Shown piece by piece: positions 1-8,293 of a DNA stretch of 64,000 bases. Position 1 is the stretch's first letter; each line of letters begins with the position of its first letter. A model generated the notes under the pieces. The model ran no database searches, had not been told where the DNA came from, and saw only the letters and a program-made list of their open reading frames with translations. The stretch lies in the NCBI RefSeq assembly GCF_014596575.1, contig NZ_NASZ01000024.1, forward strand, positions 1-64,000, written 5' to 3'. Source of the DNA: Flavobacterium pokkalii (GTDB lineage Bacteria > Bacteroidota > Bacteroidia > Flavobacteriales > Flavobacteriaceae). Position numbers and translations under genes: made by a program.

Positions 1-99
1 GAGAACAGAGAACAGAGAACAGAGAACAGAGAACAGAGAACAGAGAACAGAGAACAGAGAACAGAGAACAGAGAACAGAGAACAGAGAACAGAGAACAG
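1..99. repeat. Perfect 7-bp tandem array (GAGAACA)n
   Basis: About 14 consecutive, essentially perfect copies of the heptamer GAGAACA begin at the window edge, so the true array may be longer. It encodes nothing I can recognise. The identity between copies points to recent expansion by slippage. Other, more degenerate period-7 arrays lie at 137-164, 940-967, 6689-6723 and 38294-38349. Confidence 0.97.
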
Positions 100-136
100 G
101 AATAGAATACTTAACTGACTCTAAGTTTCAAATCAA

Positions 137-164
137 CAACTCACAACTCACAACCGACAACTAA
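137..164. repeat. Heptamer array CAACTCA, downstream of the patatin gene
   Basis: Four heptamers, CAACTCA CAACTCA CAACCGA CAACTAA, sit just past the 3' end of the minus-strand patatin gene. In another phase the unit reads TCACAAC, which is the reverse complement of the GTTGTGA unit in the array at 940-967 on the other side of the same gene. Confidence 0.85.
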
Positions 165-166
165 AA

Positions 167-931
167 CTAAATATCCAGTGCTTTGATTTGGCGTTCTAAA
201 GTCAGCGCATAATGATAGCTGTAGCGGAAGATTTCATCGGCATTTTTAAGGTTGTAAAGACTGAATTGGGTCATGTTTGGCGGTTCGAAATACAAATGAC
301 AGCTGTGTGTTTTTTGTTCAACCGAACTTTTCATGGCCAAATGAAAACAGCGATCCAGAATATTGTTCATACTTACTTTTTCGACTTCTTTTTTGATGGA
401 ATTCACATAACTGCCAATGATTATATCGCATTGACCTAAAAGTGGTTCGATAGGGAAATTGTTCATCACACCGCCATCTACATATAAAGTGTCATTGAAA
501 TGTACGGGTTGAAATAATAACGGCATACAGGAAGAAGCCATAATAGCCTGAGAAAGATTTCCTGAAGTAAAATAAACCAATTCGCCTTTTAAAATATCAG
601 TTGCGGTAATATACAAAGGAATGTCTAAATCTTCGAAGGAATTATGCGGAAAACAGTCCAGGTAAATGTCATGAAAGCCTTTCATGGCAAAAAGTCCTTG
701 TCTTTTCATTAGCAAATTAGAAAAACTAAAAATTTGACCTTTTTTCAGAATATTCAAAATCTCAGTTGCCGTATAACCGGCTGCATAAAAAGCGCCAGCA
801 ATGGCACCTGCACTGGTTCCGGAAACAATAGAGGCTTTGATACCAAATTCTTCTAAGGCTTTTAATAATCCTAAGTGGGCAATTCCTCTTGCGCCACCAC
901 CGGAAAATACAATCCCAACTTTAGTTTTCAT
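167..931 (-). CDS. Patatin-like phospholipase family protein
   Basis: A 254-residue protein of the bacterial patatin (RssA-like) family, serine acyl hydrolases acting on phospholipids or other acyl esters. Visible features are the glycine-rich oxyanion loop SGGGARG (residues 10-16), the nucleophile elbow GTSAG with Ser40, and the second half of the Ser-Asp dyad in VDGG with Asp152. There is no signal peptide or lipobox, so it is probably cytosolic or membrane-associated. The length fits the short single-domain members. The ATG at 931 is right because the oxyanion loop begins ten residues later. It stands alone, flanked on both sides by period-7 repeats in inverted orientation. The substrate cannot be deduced. 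Confidence 0.9.
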   Translation of the reverse strand: MKTKVGIVFSGGGARGIAHLGLLKALEEFGIKASIVSGTSAGAIAGAFYAAGYTATEILNILKKGQIFSFSNLLMKRQGLFAMKGFHDIYLDCFPHNSFEDLDIPLYITATDILKGELVYFTSGNLSQAIMASSCMPLLFQPVHFNDTLYVDGGVMNNFPIEPLLGQCDIIIGSYVNSIKKEVEKVSMNNILDRCFHLAMKSSVEQKTHSCHLYFEPPNMTQFSLYNLKNADEIFRYSYHYALTLERQIKALDI

Positions 932-939
932 TTGTTAAG

Positions 940-967
940 GTTATGAGTTGTGAGTTATGAATTATGG
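940..967. repeat. Heptamer array GTTATGA, upstream of the patatin gene
   Basis: Four heptamers, GTTATGA GTTGTGA GTTATGA ATTATGG, lie immediately upstream of the minus-strand patatin start codon and end near the stop of the next gene. The unit is the reverse complement of the one at 137-164, so the patatin gene is framed by inverted heptamer arrays. Confidence 0.85.
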
Positions 968-974
968 TTATTGC

Positions 975-1412
975 TTAAGATTCAATGAAATCTTCACTTT
1001 TAGGAATACTCAATAACGCATTAACGGCAATTTCCGGAACAGGATCGATGAGTTTGCGTAATTTGGTATCCATCCAGGCGCCATCGACTGTAAGTGTAGC
1101 ACAAAGTAAATTGTCTTCGGTGCGAAATTCATGCGCAATCGACCAGCGTGAAGCATCGGTGCGCATTTTAGCAACGGTAGTATGGATATAAACGGAATTT
1201 CCCTGAGTGATTTCTTTTCTAAAAACACATTCTTCTCTAAAAAGTACCGGGCCAAAATGCATTTTTTGGAACACTTTTAAATTCAGTCCCAGACTGTCTA
1301 ATATTTCCATGCGGTGTTGGGCGGCACAATCGTAATACACACTGTGACGAACGTGAAAATTGGGGTCTAAATCAGCCCAGCGAAAAGTAAGGTGTTTACT
1401 GAAAGAAGTCAT
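975..1412 (-). CDS. Acyl-CoA thioesterase, 4HBT hotdog-fold family
   Basis: A 145-residue hotdog-fold protein of the 4-hydroxybenzoyl-CoA thioesterase/YbgC type, which hydrolyses acyl-CoA thioesters in the cytosol. The family motif appears as RWADLDPNFHVRHSVYYD near the N-terminus, with the catalytic Asp in the DLDPNFHV segment. The open frame extends upstream to 1478, but I chose the ATG at 1412 because the homologous part (MTSFSKHLTFRWADLD) begins there and the upstream 22 residues look like non-coding sequence. It follows a minus-strand serine hydrolase gene, with a hairpin terminator between them. Its natural acyl substrate is unknown. Confidence 0.85.
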   Translation of the reverse strand: MTSFSKHLTFRWADLDPNFHVRHSVYYDCAAQHRMEILDSLGLNLKVFQKMHFGPVLFREECVFRKEITQGNSVYIHTTVAKMRTDASRWSIAHEFRTEDNLLCATLTVDGAWMDTKLRKLIDPVPEIAVNALLSIPKSEDFIES

Positions 1413-1508
1413 ATTGAAGATTAAAATAAAATTTTGTTCTTGTAAATTTAACGAATTACAATCTATTTTGAATGGCATTTTTTATTTTATCAGGCAATTT
1501 TAAAAACC

Positions 1509-1543
1509 AAAAAGCGATTTCTAAAAAAATAGAAACCGCTTTT
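1509..1543 (-). terminator. Intrinsic terminator of the serine hydrolase gene
   Basis: A 14-bp stem with one mismatch (arms 1510-1523 and 1530-1543) has an A/T-rich loop. Read on the minus strand it is followed by T-rich sequence and lies just past the stop codon at 1564. It separates the hydrolase from the thioesterase gene. Confidence 0.75.
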
Positions 1544-1563
1544 CTTGTTTGTTATGAAATGAA

Positions 1564-2847
1564 TTAATCATCGATAGCCTGTTCCGCCAGAAGTTGGAAT
1601 TTCCAGCCGGTATTATCAGATGTTTTTTGTGTTTGTTTCAGAATAATTCCTATCAAATCCTCTTTTGGGTCGGCAAAATATTGGGTATTGAAATAACCGC
1701 CCCAGTTGAAAGTTCCCGCGCTGCCTTGTCCGCCCAAATCTTCGCCCATTTGGTTAAGAATTCTGAAACCTAAACCATGTCCGGCATCGGTTTTGCCCCA
1801 AATTTCACCTATTTGATTGCTCAACATAAACTGAATGGTTGTTCTGCTCAATAAGCGAACGCCGTTTAATTCGCCTTTATTTAGGAACATTTGCAGGAAA
1901 GTTGCATAATCTTTGGCAGTACTCGAAAGTCCGGCACCACCGGAGAAAAAGCTTTTGGCTCCTTTGACAGGATAATTAACATCATAAAAAGTATTCGGAA
2001 ACGGAATCCATTTATCGTTTTCTTTGGTTTGAATCGTAACTAATCGGTTCGCTTTGGATTGAGGCAAATAAAAAAAGGTGTCATTCATGCCTAAAGGTTC
2101 AAAAATGTGAGTTCGGTAATATTCATCCATTGGCATTCCTGACATCAATTCAATAAAATAACCAATGACATCCAAACCTTCACTATAAGTGAATTTTTCG
2201 CCGGGATTGTGGTGTAAAGGCAGCTTTGCCAGTTTTTTGACACTTTCGGCAATAGTAATTCTGTCGGTGGTAAATAAATCGGTTACGCCGGCATCTTTGT
2301 ATATTTTTTTAAAACGGGGATCACTGTCAATTTGGCCATAGCCAATTCCGGAAGTGTGGGTGATAAGGTCGCGAATGGTGATTTCTCTTTTGGCGGCTTT
2401 CGTAGTATATTTTCCGTCAGGATAAACCGAATCTAAAACCTGCGGATTTTTGAATTCGGGAATGTATTTCGAAATGGGGTCGTCGAGTTTGAATTTGCCT
2501 TCTTCCCAAAGCATCATCACAGCGGTTGTAGTAATGGCTTTGGTTTGGGAGGCAATTCTGAAAATAGCATCGGTATTCAGTTTTTTGGAAGCCAAATTGT
2601 CAGCCATTCCAAAGGCTTTCAGATACACAATTTTGCCATGACGGGCTACCAGAGCAACTGCTCCCGGAATTTCCGAATCAGCAACTGCTTTGTTAAGCAT
2701 ATTGTCGATACGCGCCAGTCTTTCGTCTGACATGCCAGCGCTGGCAGGAGTAGCTTCAATGAGTTTTGGGGAATTTTTAATGGATTTAGTTTGAGCGTTA
2801 TTGCTAAAACTGGAAATCGTAAAAAGTAAAATAAAAAGGTTTTTCAT
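1564..2847 (-). CDS. Secreted serine hydrolase (class C beta-lactamase/esterase family)
   Basis: A 427-residue serine hydrolase of the beta-lactamase class C / penicillin-binding-protein-like fold (Pfam Beta-lactamase, PF00144), which includes esterases and D-amino peptidases as well as AmpC. A signal peptide covers about residues 1-19 (hydrophobic run, then NNAQ), so it is exported. The SxxK motif is SQTK (Ser100, Lys103). The second motif is YSE (Tyr221) rather than the YAN/YSN of true cephalosporinases, and GGAG and NWGGYFNTQYFADP occupy the C-terminal active-site region. The variant second motif favours an esterase or peptidase over an antibiotic beta-lactamase. A hairpin terminator follows; no clear TAnnTTTG promoter is visible upstream. 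Confidence 0.85.
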   Translation of the reverse strand: MKNLFILLFTISSFSNNAQTKSIKNSPKLIEATPASAGMSDERLARIDNMLNKAVADSEIPGAVALVARHGKIVYLKAFGMADNLASKKLNTDAIFRIASQTKAITTTAVMMLWEEGKFKLDDPISKYIPEFKNPQVLDSVYPDGKYTTKAAKREITIRDLITHTSGIGYGQIDSDPRFKKIYKDAGVTDLFTTDRITIAESVKKLAKLPLHHNPGEKFTYSEGLDVIGYFIELMSGMPMDEYYRTHIFEPLGMNDTFFYLPQSKANRLVTIQTKENDKWIPFPNTFYDVNYPVKGAKSFFSGGAGLSSTAKDYATFLQMFLNKGELNGVRLLSRTTIQFMLSNQIGEIWGKTDAGHGLGFRILNQMGEDLGGQGSAGTFNWGGYFNTQYFADPKEDLIGIILKQTQKTSDNTGWKFQLLAEQAIDD

Positions 2848-3231
2848 GGTTGGTTCTTTTTAGATTTAATTTGTGCTAAATCTGTTTGGTTGGTTTTATT
2901 AAAAACAGAATATTCGGTTTTATTAATTTTCTTTTTTGCTTGATCAAAAAAGAAACAAAAAAATATTCATAGGTTATTATTGTTTTTTTGGTATTCATGA
3001 ATCTTCGATTTCAAGTCTTACGCTTCCTCGTCGGTCAAATTAGTTTTCGAATGCGTAAAAAGAAAAGAAACTCGCTACGCTCAGGCAGCTTTTCTTTTTA
3101 CGCATTCTTCAAACATTTGACACTCGACTGCGGAAGCTAAGGACACTCGAACATTAGCGGTTTAATTTTAATCTGTGGAAATTTGTTAGATCCACTTTAT
3201 CTGTATTCCGATTTTTAACAATAAAATGTTA
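2848..3231. other. 384-bp gap with palindromic repeat element, no gene
   Basis: No convincing reading frame. From about 2931 there is a T/A palindrome around TTGATCAA (TTTTTTGCTTGATCAAAAAA). A large imperfect hairpin follows at 3021-3137. The rest is A/T-rich sequence, including the tail past the stop of the DUF1398 gene. Confidence 0.7.
3021..3137. repeat. Large REP-like hairpin element
   Basis: The inner stem is a perfect 19-bp inverted repeat, 3049-3067 (GAATGCGTAAAAAGAAAAG) against 3089-3107, with a 21-nt G/C-richer loop containing CTCGCTACGCTCAGGCAG. The outer arms continue imperfectly: GCTTCCTCG...GTCAAAT (3022-3040) against ATTTGAC...GGAAGC (3115-3137). No frame fills it and there is no target-site duplication I can confirm. 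It resembles a dispersed structured repeat rather than a simple terminator, because it is long and lacks a T tract. Confidence 0.7.
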
Positions 3232-3621
3232 TTACTCCGGAATTTTTTCAATCAAAATAGGATTGTTGTTACTATCGTAATAGGTACAGGTCATTTCGAT
3301 AATATCCACACGCCATTTGGCAATACCACAAATGGCGGCATGCTGACAAAAAGTAGGATAGTCAGTTTGTCCGTCCTGATGCATGACCAGAAATTCGATA
3401 AAACGTTCTTTGTTAGCTGATGGTGTTACTGCAATGGCATCGTATTTTTTTTCGGTGCTTACGCTAAAATTGTCAGCTCCAATATAAGCTACACTACCGT
3501 CAGTAACAATGGTGTTGTAGCCATTTACGCCTAATTGGATTAAATCCTGAATATAATTGGGAAAATCAGCTCCCGATTTTACTTTGGCATGTGCCGCTTT
3601 TATTTGTTCTATGGTAAACAT
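3232..3621 (-). CDS. DUF1398 family protein
   Basis: A 129-residue small soluble protein that I recognise as DUF1398 (related to Escherichia coli YbcV). It begins MFTIEQIKAAHAKVKSGADF and carries the family-typical segments LGVNGYNTIVTDG and FCQHAAICGIAKWRVD. The biochemical role of the family is unknown. It has no signal peptide or membrane segment. A -7 promoter element lies 20 nt upstream of the ATG (3641-3648, minus strand), so it is probably its own transcription unit, separate from the MscS gene. Confidence 0.8.
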   Translation of the reverse strand: MFTIEQIKAAHAKVKSGADFPNYIQDLIQLGVNGYNTIVTDGSVAYIGADNFSVSTEKKYDAIAVTPSANKERFIEFLVMHQDGQTDYPTFCQHAAICGIAKWRVDIIEMTCTYYDSNNNPILIEKIPE

Positions 3622-3640
3622 GTTTGTTTTTTTAGGTTTT

Positions 3641-3648
3641 CAAATTTA
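3641..3648 (-). promoter_or_regulatory. -7 element TAAATTTG for the DUF1398 gene
   Basis: On the minus strand this reads TAAATTTG, an exact match to the Bacteroidota TAnnTTTG motif. It is 19 nt from the ATG at 3621. I see no TTG at the usual -33 distance. Confidence 0.6.
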
Positions 3649-3667
3649 ATGTAAAAAGAGGTATTGT

Positions 3668-4504
3668 TTATTTTTTAATAGAAATTTCTCTTTGTGGAAA
3701 AGGTATTGAAATCCCTTCCTGATCAAAGCGTTTTTTGATACTTTGCAATAAATCGCAGTACAAAATAAAACCGTCGCTGTGATTTTTGGTCCAGGCCCAG
3801 GCTTTCAGATTTACACTGGAATCGGCCAGTGCGATGACTCTGGCAACAACAAGAGGTGTGTTGTTCAAAATATTTTCAGGAGTTCGGGTGTCAATAAACA
3901 GCGGATGTTTGGCTACTTCATCCTGCATGATGGCAAGTGCTTTTTCGATGTCGTCTTCGTAGCCAATTCCTATTTCTATGCCTTTGCAGCATTTGGTGTC
4001 CTGCATATTGGTGTTTTGAATAATTCCGTTACTGATGACCGAATTTGGAATAATAATCCGATTGTTTTCAACGTCTCTTAAAACCACCTGTCTTAAATTG
4101 ATGTCTTCTACAATTCCGGTATAATCATTTATGGTAATACGGTCGTTGATGCGAAAGGGTTTGAAAATAACCAAAAAAATACCACTCATAATATTGCTCA
4201 GGGCTTGTTGGGATGCCAAACCGGCTATTAATGAAATAACTCCGGCACCAGCCAATAAGGAATGTCCGATGATTTTGAATTCGGGAATTTGAATCAGGGC
4301 GAAGGAAATTCCTAAAATATAAATGACAGTAATGATAAGGTGTTTTAAGAATTTGAAACCCGTAACATCAAAATCTTTGTGTTCTAATCCTTTGTACATA
4401 AATCGTTTCAGGATTTTGTCAACAATGGCGCCCAAGACGAATGTACATACTAAAATCAGGATTATAGTGATGAGTAATTTTAAATCAGTTTTAAAGTTGA
4501 GCAT
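3668..4504 (-). CDS. Small-conductance mechanosensitive ion channel (MscS family)
   Basis: A 278-residue MscS-type channel that opens under membrane tension and releases solutes during hypo-osmotic shock. Three hydrophobic helices span about residues 8-28, 50-73 and 80-115. The pore-lining region reads LLAGAGVISLIAGLASQQALSNIMSGIFL and is followed by the cytoplasmic beta domain (FKPFRINDRITINDYTGIVEDI...IIIPNSVI). The length matches minimal MscS proteins (E. coli MscS, 286 residues). It is divergent from dnaK across a 302-bp gap. A second, much larger MscS-family gene lies at 41058. Confidence 0.93.
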   Translation of the reverse strand: MLNFKTDLKLLITIILILVCTFVLGAIVDKILKRFMYKGLEHKDFDVTGFKFLKHLIITVIYILGISFALIQIPEFKIIGHSLLAGAGVISLIAGLASQQALSNIMSGIFLVIFKPFRINDRITINDYTGIVEDINLRQVVLRDVENNRIIIPNSVISNGIIQNTNMQDTKCCKGIEIGIGYEDDIEKALAIMQDEVAKHPLFIDTRTPENILNNTPLVVARVIALADSSVNLKAWAWTKNHSDGFILYCDLLQSIKKRFDQEGISIPFPQREISIKK

Positions 4505-4806
4505 GGGCGATTTTTTTTAGATTTTAAAAATAAGAAAATGTGATGGAATTTTCAGTTGATTTTTTGTTTAGTGAATTTTAATTTTTAGTTCTGATTGCTA
4601 TTGAGAGAGGGCTACATTAATAATATGACAGTCCGAAATTGGGTTTTGCATTTCTGTCAGCGTATTAAAAATGTCATCTTGTCAGTAGTTTTATGTCAAT
4701 TATAATTATTTATGCCAATTTACAGCGGGCTTTTATATTGGCATAAAGATTGACTTATGCAGCATGAGTTATAAACTAGTATATTAAAATTTAAATATAA
4801 ATAAAA
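4505..4806. promoter_or_regulatory. 302-bp regulatory region upstream of dnaK
   Basis: There is no gene. The motif TGTCA occurs at 4655, 4672, 4680 and 4694, and its complement TGACA at 4626. A perfect 10-bp inverted repeat TTATGCCAAT/ATTGGCATAA lies at 4710-4719 and 4737-4746. TTGACT (4750) and TATAAA (4770) are 14 nt apart, which is short for a housekeeping promoter. I find neither a TAnnTTTG element nor a CIRCE element (TTAGCACTC-N9-GAGTGCTAA), so heat-shock control here must be of another kind. Confidence 0.55.
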
Positions 4807-6687
4807 ATGGGTAAAATAATCGGAATTGATTTAGGTACGACCAACTCTTGTGTTTCTGTAATGGAAGGTAGTGAGGCAGTTGTTATTCCTAATGCAGAAG
4901 GAAAAAGAACTACACCATCTATCATCGCTTTTGTTGAAGGTGGAGAAATTAAAGTGGGTGATCCTGCAAAAAGACAAGCAGTAACTAATCCAACTAAGAC
5001 TATTGCTTCTATCAAACGTTTTATGGGACATACTTTTGCTGAAACTGAAGCTGAGGCAAAAAGAGTTCCTTACAAAGTAGTAAAAGGAGACAACAATACA
5101 CCACGTGTGGATATTGATGGTCGTTTATATACTGCTCAGGAATTGTCTGCTATGACACTTCAAAAAATGAAAAAAACTGCTGAAGACTATTTAGGTCAAA
5201 CAGTTACTGAAGCAGTTATTACTGTTCCTGCTTACTTTAACGATGCGCAACGTCAGGCTACTAAAGAGGCTGGTGAAATCGCTGGATTAAAAGTTATGCG
5301 TATCATCAACGAGCCTACTGCTGCTGCATTAGCTTACGGATTGGATAAAAAAGGAACTGATCAAAAAATTGCTGTTTACGATTTAGGTGGAGGTACTTTT
5401 GATATCTCTGTTTTGGAATTAGGTGACGGAGTTTTCGAAGTATTATCTACTAACGGAGATACTCACTTAGGAGGTGATGATTTTGACCAAGTAATCATTG
5501 ACTGGTTGGCTGACGAATTCAAAGCTGAAGAAGGTATTGATTTGCGTTTGGATCCAATGTCATTGCAACGTATTAAAGAAGCTGCTGAAAAAGCTAAGAT
5601 TGAATTATCATCTTCTGCTGAGACTGAAATCAACTTACCATACGTTACAGCTACGGCTTCAGGACCAAAACACTTAGTGAAAAAATTATCTCGTTCTCAA
5701 TTTGAGAAATTAGCTGATTCTTTGGTAAAACGTTCTATGGAGCCTGTTGCTAAAGCATTAAAAGATGCTGGTTTATCAGTTTCTGATATCGACGAAGTAA
5801 TCTTGGTAGGAGGTTCTACTCGTATCCCAAGAATCGTTGAAGAAGTAGAGAAATTCTTCGGTAAAAAAGCTTCTAAAGGAGTTAATCCTGATGAGGTTGT
5901 AGCTATCGGTGCTGCTATCCAAGGAGGTGTACTTTCTGGAGATGTAAAAGATGTATTGTTACTTGACGTTACTCCATTATCTTTAGGTATCGAAACTATG
6001 GGTGGTGTAATGACTGTTCTTATCGAAGCTAACACTACTATCCCAACTAAAAAATCTCAAGTATTCTCTACTGCTGCTGATTCTCAACCATCTGTAGAAA
6101 TCCACGTATTACAAGGAGCCAGAGCAATGGCTGCTGATAACAAAACAATTGGTCGTTTCCACTTAGATGGTATTCCACCAGCACCAAGAGGAGTTCCTCA
6201 AATCGAAGTATCTTTCGATATTGATGCTAATGGTATCATCAAAGTTTCTGCTACTGATAAAGGAACTGGAAAATCTCACGATATCCGTATCGAAGCTTCT
6301 TCTGGTTTAACAGCTGAAGAAATCGAACAAATGAAAAAAGATGCTGAAGCAAATGCTGATGCTGACAGACAAGCTAAAGAAAGAGCTGAAAAATTGAACG
6401 AAGCTGACAGTACTATCTTCCAAACTGAATCTCAATTGAAAGAGTTAGGAGATAAAATTTCAGACGAAAACAAAACAGCTATTGAATATGCTTTAACTGA
6501 ATTGAGAATGGCTCACCAATCTCAAGATTTAGAAGCTATCCAAAAAGGTTTAGACAACGTAAACGCTGCTTGGAAAAAAGCTACTGAAGCTATGTACGCT
6601 CAAGGAGAGCAAGGTCAGGCAGCTGCTGCTGAGCCACAAGCTGAAGGTGATAACGTTCAAGACGTAGATTACGAAGAAGTGAAATAA
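4807..6687 (+). CDS. dnaK: Molecular chaperone DnaK (Hsp70)
   Basis: A 626-residue Hsp70 chaperone that binds unfolded hydrophobic segments in an ATP-driven cycle with DnaJ and GrpE in the cytosol. The N-terminal ATPase domain (about 1-370) shows [44 protein letters not shown] and [10 protein letters not shown]. The substrate-binding domain follows ([17 protein letters not shown]), then a helical lid and a tail ending in VDYEEVK, like the EEVD-type tail of many DnaKs. Codon choice is visibly that of a highly expressed gene (AAC, ATC and TTC more often than in neighbours). dnaJ and grpE are not adjacent. The upstream region holds repeated TGTCA motifs and a 10-bp inverted repeat; a terminator follows at 6723. 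Confidence 0.99.
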   Translation: MGKIIGIDLGTTNSCVSVMEGSEAVVIPNAEGKRTTPSIIAFVEGGEIKVGDPAKRQAVTNPTKTIASIKRFMGHTFAETEAEAKRVPYKVVKGDNNTPRVDIDGRLYTAQELSAMTLQKMKKTAEDYLGQTVTEAVITVPAYFNDAQRQATKEAGEIAGLKVMRIINEPTAAALAYGLDKKGTDQKIAVYDLGGGTFDISVLELGDGVFEVLSTNGDTHLGGDDFDQVIIDWLADEFKAEEGIDLRLDPMSLQRIKEAAEKAKIELSSSAETEINLPYVTATASGPKHLVKKLSRSQFEKLADSLVKRSMEPVAKALKDAGLSVSDIDEVILVGGSTRIPRIVEEVEKFFGKKASKGVNPDEVVAIGAAIQGGVLSGDVKDVLLLDVTPLSLGIETMGGVMTVLIEANTTIPTKKSQVFSTAADSQPSVEIHVLQGARAMAADNKTIGRFHLDGIPPAPRGVPQIEVSFDIDANGIIKVSATDKGTGKSHDIRIEASSGLTAEEIEQMKKDAEANADADRQAKERAEKLNEADSTIFQTESQLKELGDKISDENKTAIEYALTELRMAHQSQDLEAIQKGLDNVNAAWKKATEAMYAQGEQGQAAAAEPQAEGDNVQDVDYEEVK

Positions 6688-6688
6688 T

Positions 6689-6723
6689 TTAGTACTAAGA
6701 AATTAGTATTAAGTATTAAGATA
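6689..6723. repeat. Degenerate heptamer array TWAGTAT after dnaK
   Basis: Five heptamers TTAGTAC TAAGAAA TTAGTAT TAAGTAT TAAGATA start two bases after the dnaK stop codon and run into the terminator stem. The spacing is the same 7 bp as the arrays near 1-99, 137, 940 and 38294, but the unit differs. Confidence 0.7.
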
Positions 6724-6754
6724 AAACCGTTCCTGAAAAGGATCGGTTTTTTTT
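6723..6754 (+). terminator. Intrinsic terminator of dnaK
   Basis: A 12-bp stem AAAACCGTTCCT (6723-6734) pairs with AGGATCGGTTTT (6739-6750) with one mismatch and a GAAA loop, followed by further T residues. It lies 36 bp past the dnaK stop. Confidence 0.88.
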
Positions 6755-6845
6755 GTGTTCTAATTTTAAACCCGACAGGTTTTATAACCCAAGTGTAAGC
6801 AAGAGCAGTGAAAGACACTATTTAGTTGTTTTTTTACACAATATT

Positions 6846-6945
6846 GTCATTCCGACGAAGGAGGAATCTCCGTAAGTTATTCCATAATCAAAATCACTAA
6901 TCTTTGTCGAGCTTCTAACTGAGATTCCTCCTTCGTCGGAATGAC
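6846..6945. repeat. 100-bp element with perfect 25-bp inverted ends
   Basis: The ends 6846-6870 and 6921-6945 are exact reverse complements over 25 bp (GTCATTCCGACGAAGGAGGA... at the left). The 50-bp interior has no coding potential. Part of it (CCGTAAGTTAT against AGTTAGAAGC on the other strand) imperfectly extends the palindrome. It looks like a small non-autonomous repeat (REP/MITE type). I believe this arm sequence recurs in Flavobacterium genomes, but cannot confirm that here. Confidence 0.85.
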
Positions 6946-7183
6946 ATACTTTGAGATTTTTTAGTTTGTTTAAAAAATAAATTTTTAAGGTGTATCGGTT
7001 ATTTCAAAAAGCTATCGGGTTTATTTTTCTCTGATAAGAATTTATTCCCAAAACATGATTTATCTCATAAAACAAACAGGAATTTCAAACTACTTTTGAC
7101 CTCGTTAATTCTTGTTTTTTAATTGTTAAGTTGTACTTCTGTGCCAAAAGTTTTTCGTAATATTACTGTTAAATTATTTTTGT

Positions 7184-8254
7184 ATGAGAAAAATAAAATA
7201 TAAAAAAGCCAGAAAAGTACAATTGAATCAGCTGGAATATACCGGAAAACATAAGCGTTCAGAATCGGAAATGCAGTTGTTTGTCTATGACGAGTCCTCT
7301 TTAGAAGAGAATCCTAATATTGTACTTTCCGATTTTCAGCACAGCATTGATTTGACTAAAAACAACTGGTTGAATTTACACGGTTTGAATGATATTAGTA
7401 TTGTTGAAGGGATTGGTAATTTTTTTGATATTGGTAATTTTTTGCTTTCAGATATTTTAAATACAACGCGGCGAACAAAATTAGAAGAAACAACTACCAG
7501 TTTGTTTTTTAACATAAAATCCATTTTGCCAACAGAGAATTCGGATAATATAACGGTAGAACAAATCAGTTTTTTGTTAAAAGAAGGCGTTTTAATTTCA
7601 TTTCAGGAAAAACGAAGTGATTTTTTTACGCATATCCGGGAACGCATTCGAACCAAAGTAGGTGTGATTCGGACTAAAAAAACCGACTATTTATTGTATT
7701 TGCTTTTGGATGCTGTTATCGAGAATTTTTACATTACTATTGAAAACGAAGAAGACAAAGTTGAAGAATTATTGGTGCTGGCTAAATCCAGTGACAATCC
7801 GGATATTTTGGTGCGAATAGAAAAACACCGCGATAATTTTAATTTTTTAAAACGTTCTATTGTTCCGTTGCGGGATTCTTTAACCGGAATTAAAAGTTTG
7901 CAGGAAGACATCATTTGTAATGTTATCGAAGACGATTCCTATGTATATTTTTCCAGATTACATCAAAAAAGTTTAGAACTTCTGGAACAAATTGAATCGG
8001 ATATGGGGATGCTGGAAACTGCTTCAAATTTCTTTTTTTCGTCTCAGGGACACAAAATGAATCAGATTATGAAAACCCTGACGATTGTTTCGGCCACTTT
8101 TATTCCGTTAACTTTCATTGCAGGTATTTACGGGATGAATTTTGAAAATATGCCGGAATTAAAATTCCAAAACGGTTATTTTATTGTTTTAGGAGGTATG
8201 TTTTTGTTGGTTTTGGCCATGGTGGCTTATTTTAAAAAGATAAAATGGTTTTAA
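7184..8254 (+). CDS. corA: Magnesium/cobalt transporter CorA
   Basis: A 356-residue CorA-type channel for uptake of Mg2+ (and Co2+/Ni2+) across the inner membrane. The long soluble N-terminal part ends in a helical stalk. The two C-terminal transmembrane helices lie at about residues 295-315 and 328-350 and are separated by the signature loop [11 protein letters not shown], which contains the GMN selectivity motif. The C-terminus is short and basic (FKKIKWF), as expected. The ATG at 7184 preserves the conserved start [13 protein letters not shown]. The pta gene follows 39 bp later on the same strand, so cotranscription is possible. Confidence 0.96.
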   Translation: MRKIKYKKARKVQLNQLEYTGKHKRSESEMQLFVYDESSLEENPNIVLSDFQHSIDLTKNNWLNLHGLNDISIVEGIGNFFDIGNFLLSDILNTTRRTKLEETTTSLFFNIKSILPTENSDNITVEQISFLLKEGVLISFQEKRSDFFTHIRERIRTKVGVIRTKKTDYLLYLLLDAVIENFYITIENEEDKVEELLVLAKSSDNPDILVRIEKHRDNFNFLKRSIVPLRDSLTGIKSLQEDIICNVIEDDSYVYFSRLHQKSLELLEQIESDMGMLETASNFFFSSQGHKMNQIMKTLTIVSATFIPLTFIAGIYGMNFENMPELKFQNGYFIVLGGMFLLVLAMVAYFKKIKWF

Positions 8255-8293
8255 AAAGATAAAGGAAGAATCAGAAATTAAAATATAAAAATA

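Larger units (their letters stand above)
6688..7183. other. 496-bp gap between dnaK and corA
   Basis: Contains, in order, the heptamer array, the dnaK terminator, the 100-bp inverted-repeat element (6846-6945) and about 240 bp of A/T-rich sequence with a possible -7 element TACTTTTG at 7091-7098 for corA. No reading frame is supported. Confidence 0.7.

Noticed and set aside
1-99. CRISPR array
   Set aside because: Units are contiguous 7-bp repeats without unique spacers, so this is a simple tandem repeat.
1564-2847. True AmpC beta-lactamase
   Set aside because: The second motif is YSE rather than YAN or YSN, and the family mostly comprises esterases and peptidases; no ampR neighbour.
4505-4806. 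CIRCE element for HrcA control of dnaK
   Set aside because: I searched by eye for TTAGCACTC and GAGTGCTAA and found neither in the 302-bp upstream region.
7175-7182. TATTTTTG just before the corA ATG as its promoter
   Set aside because: It ends 1 nt before the start codon, so transcription would start inside the gene and remove the conserved N-terminus; TACTTTTG at 7091 is the better candidate.
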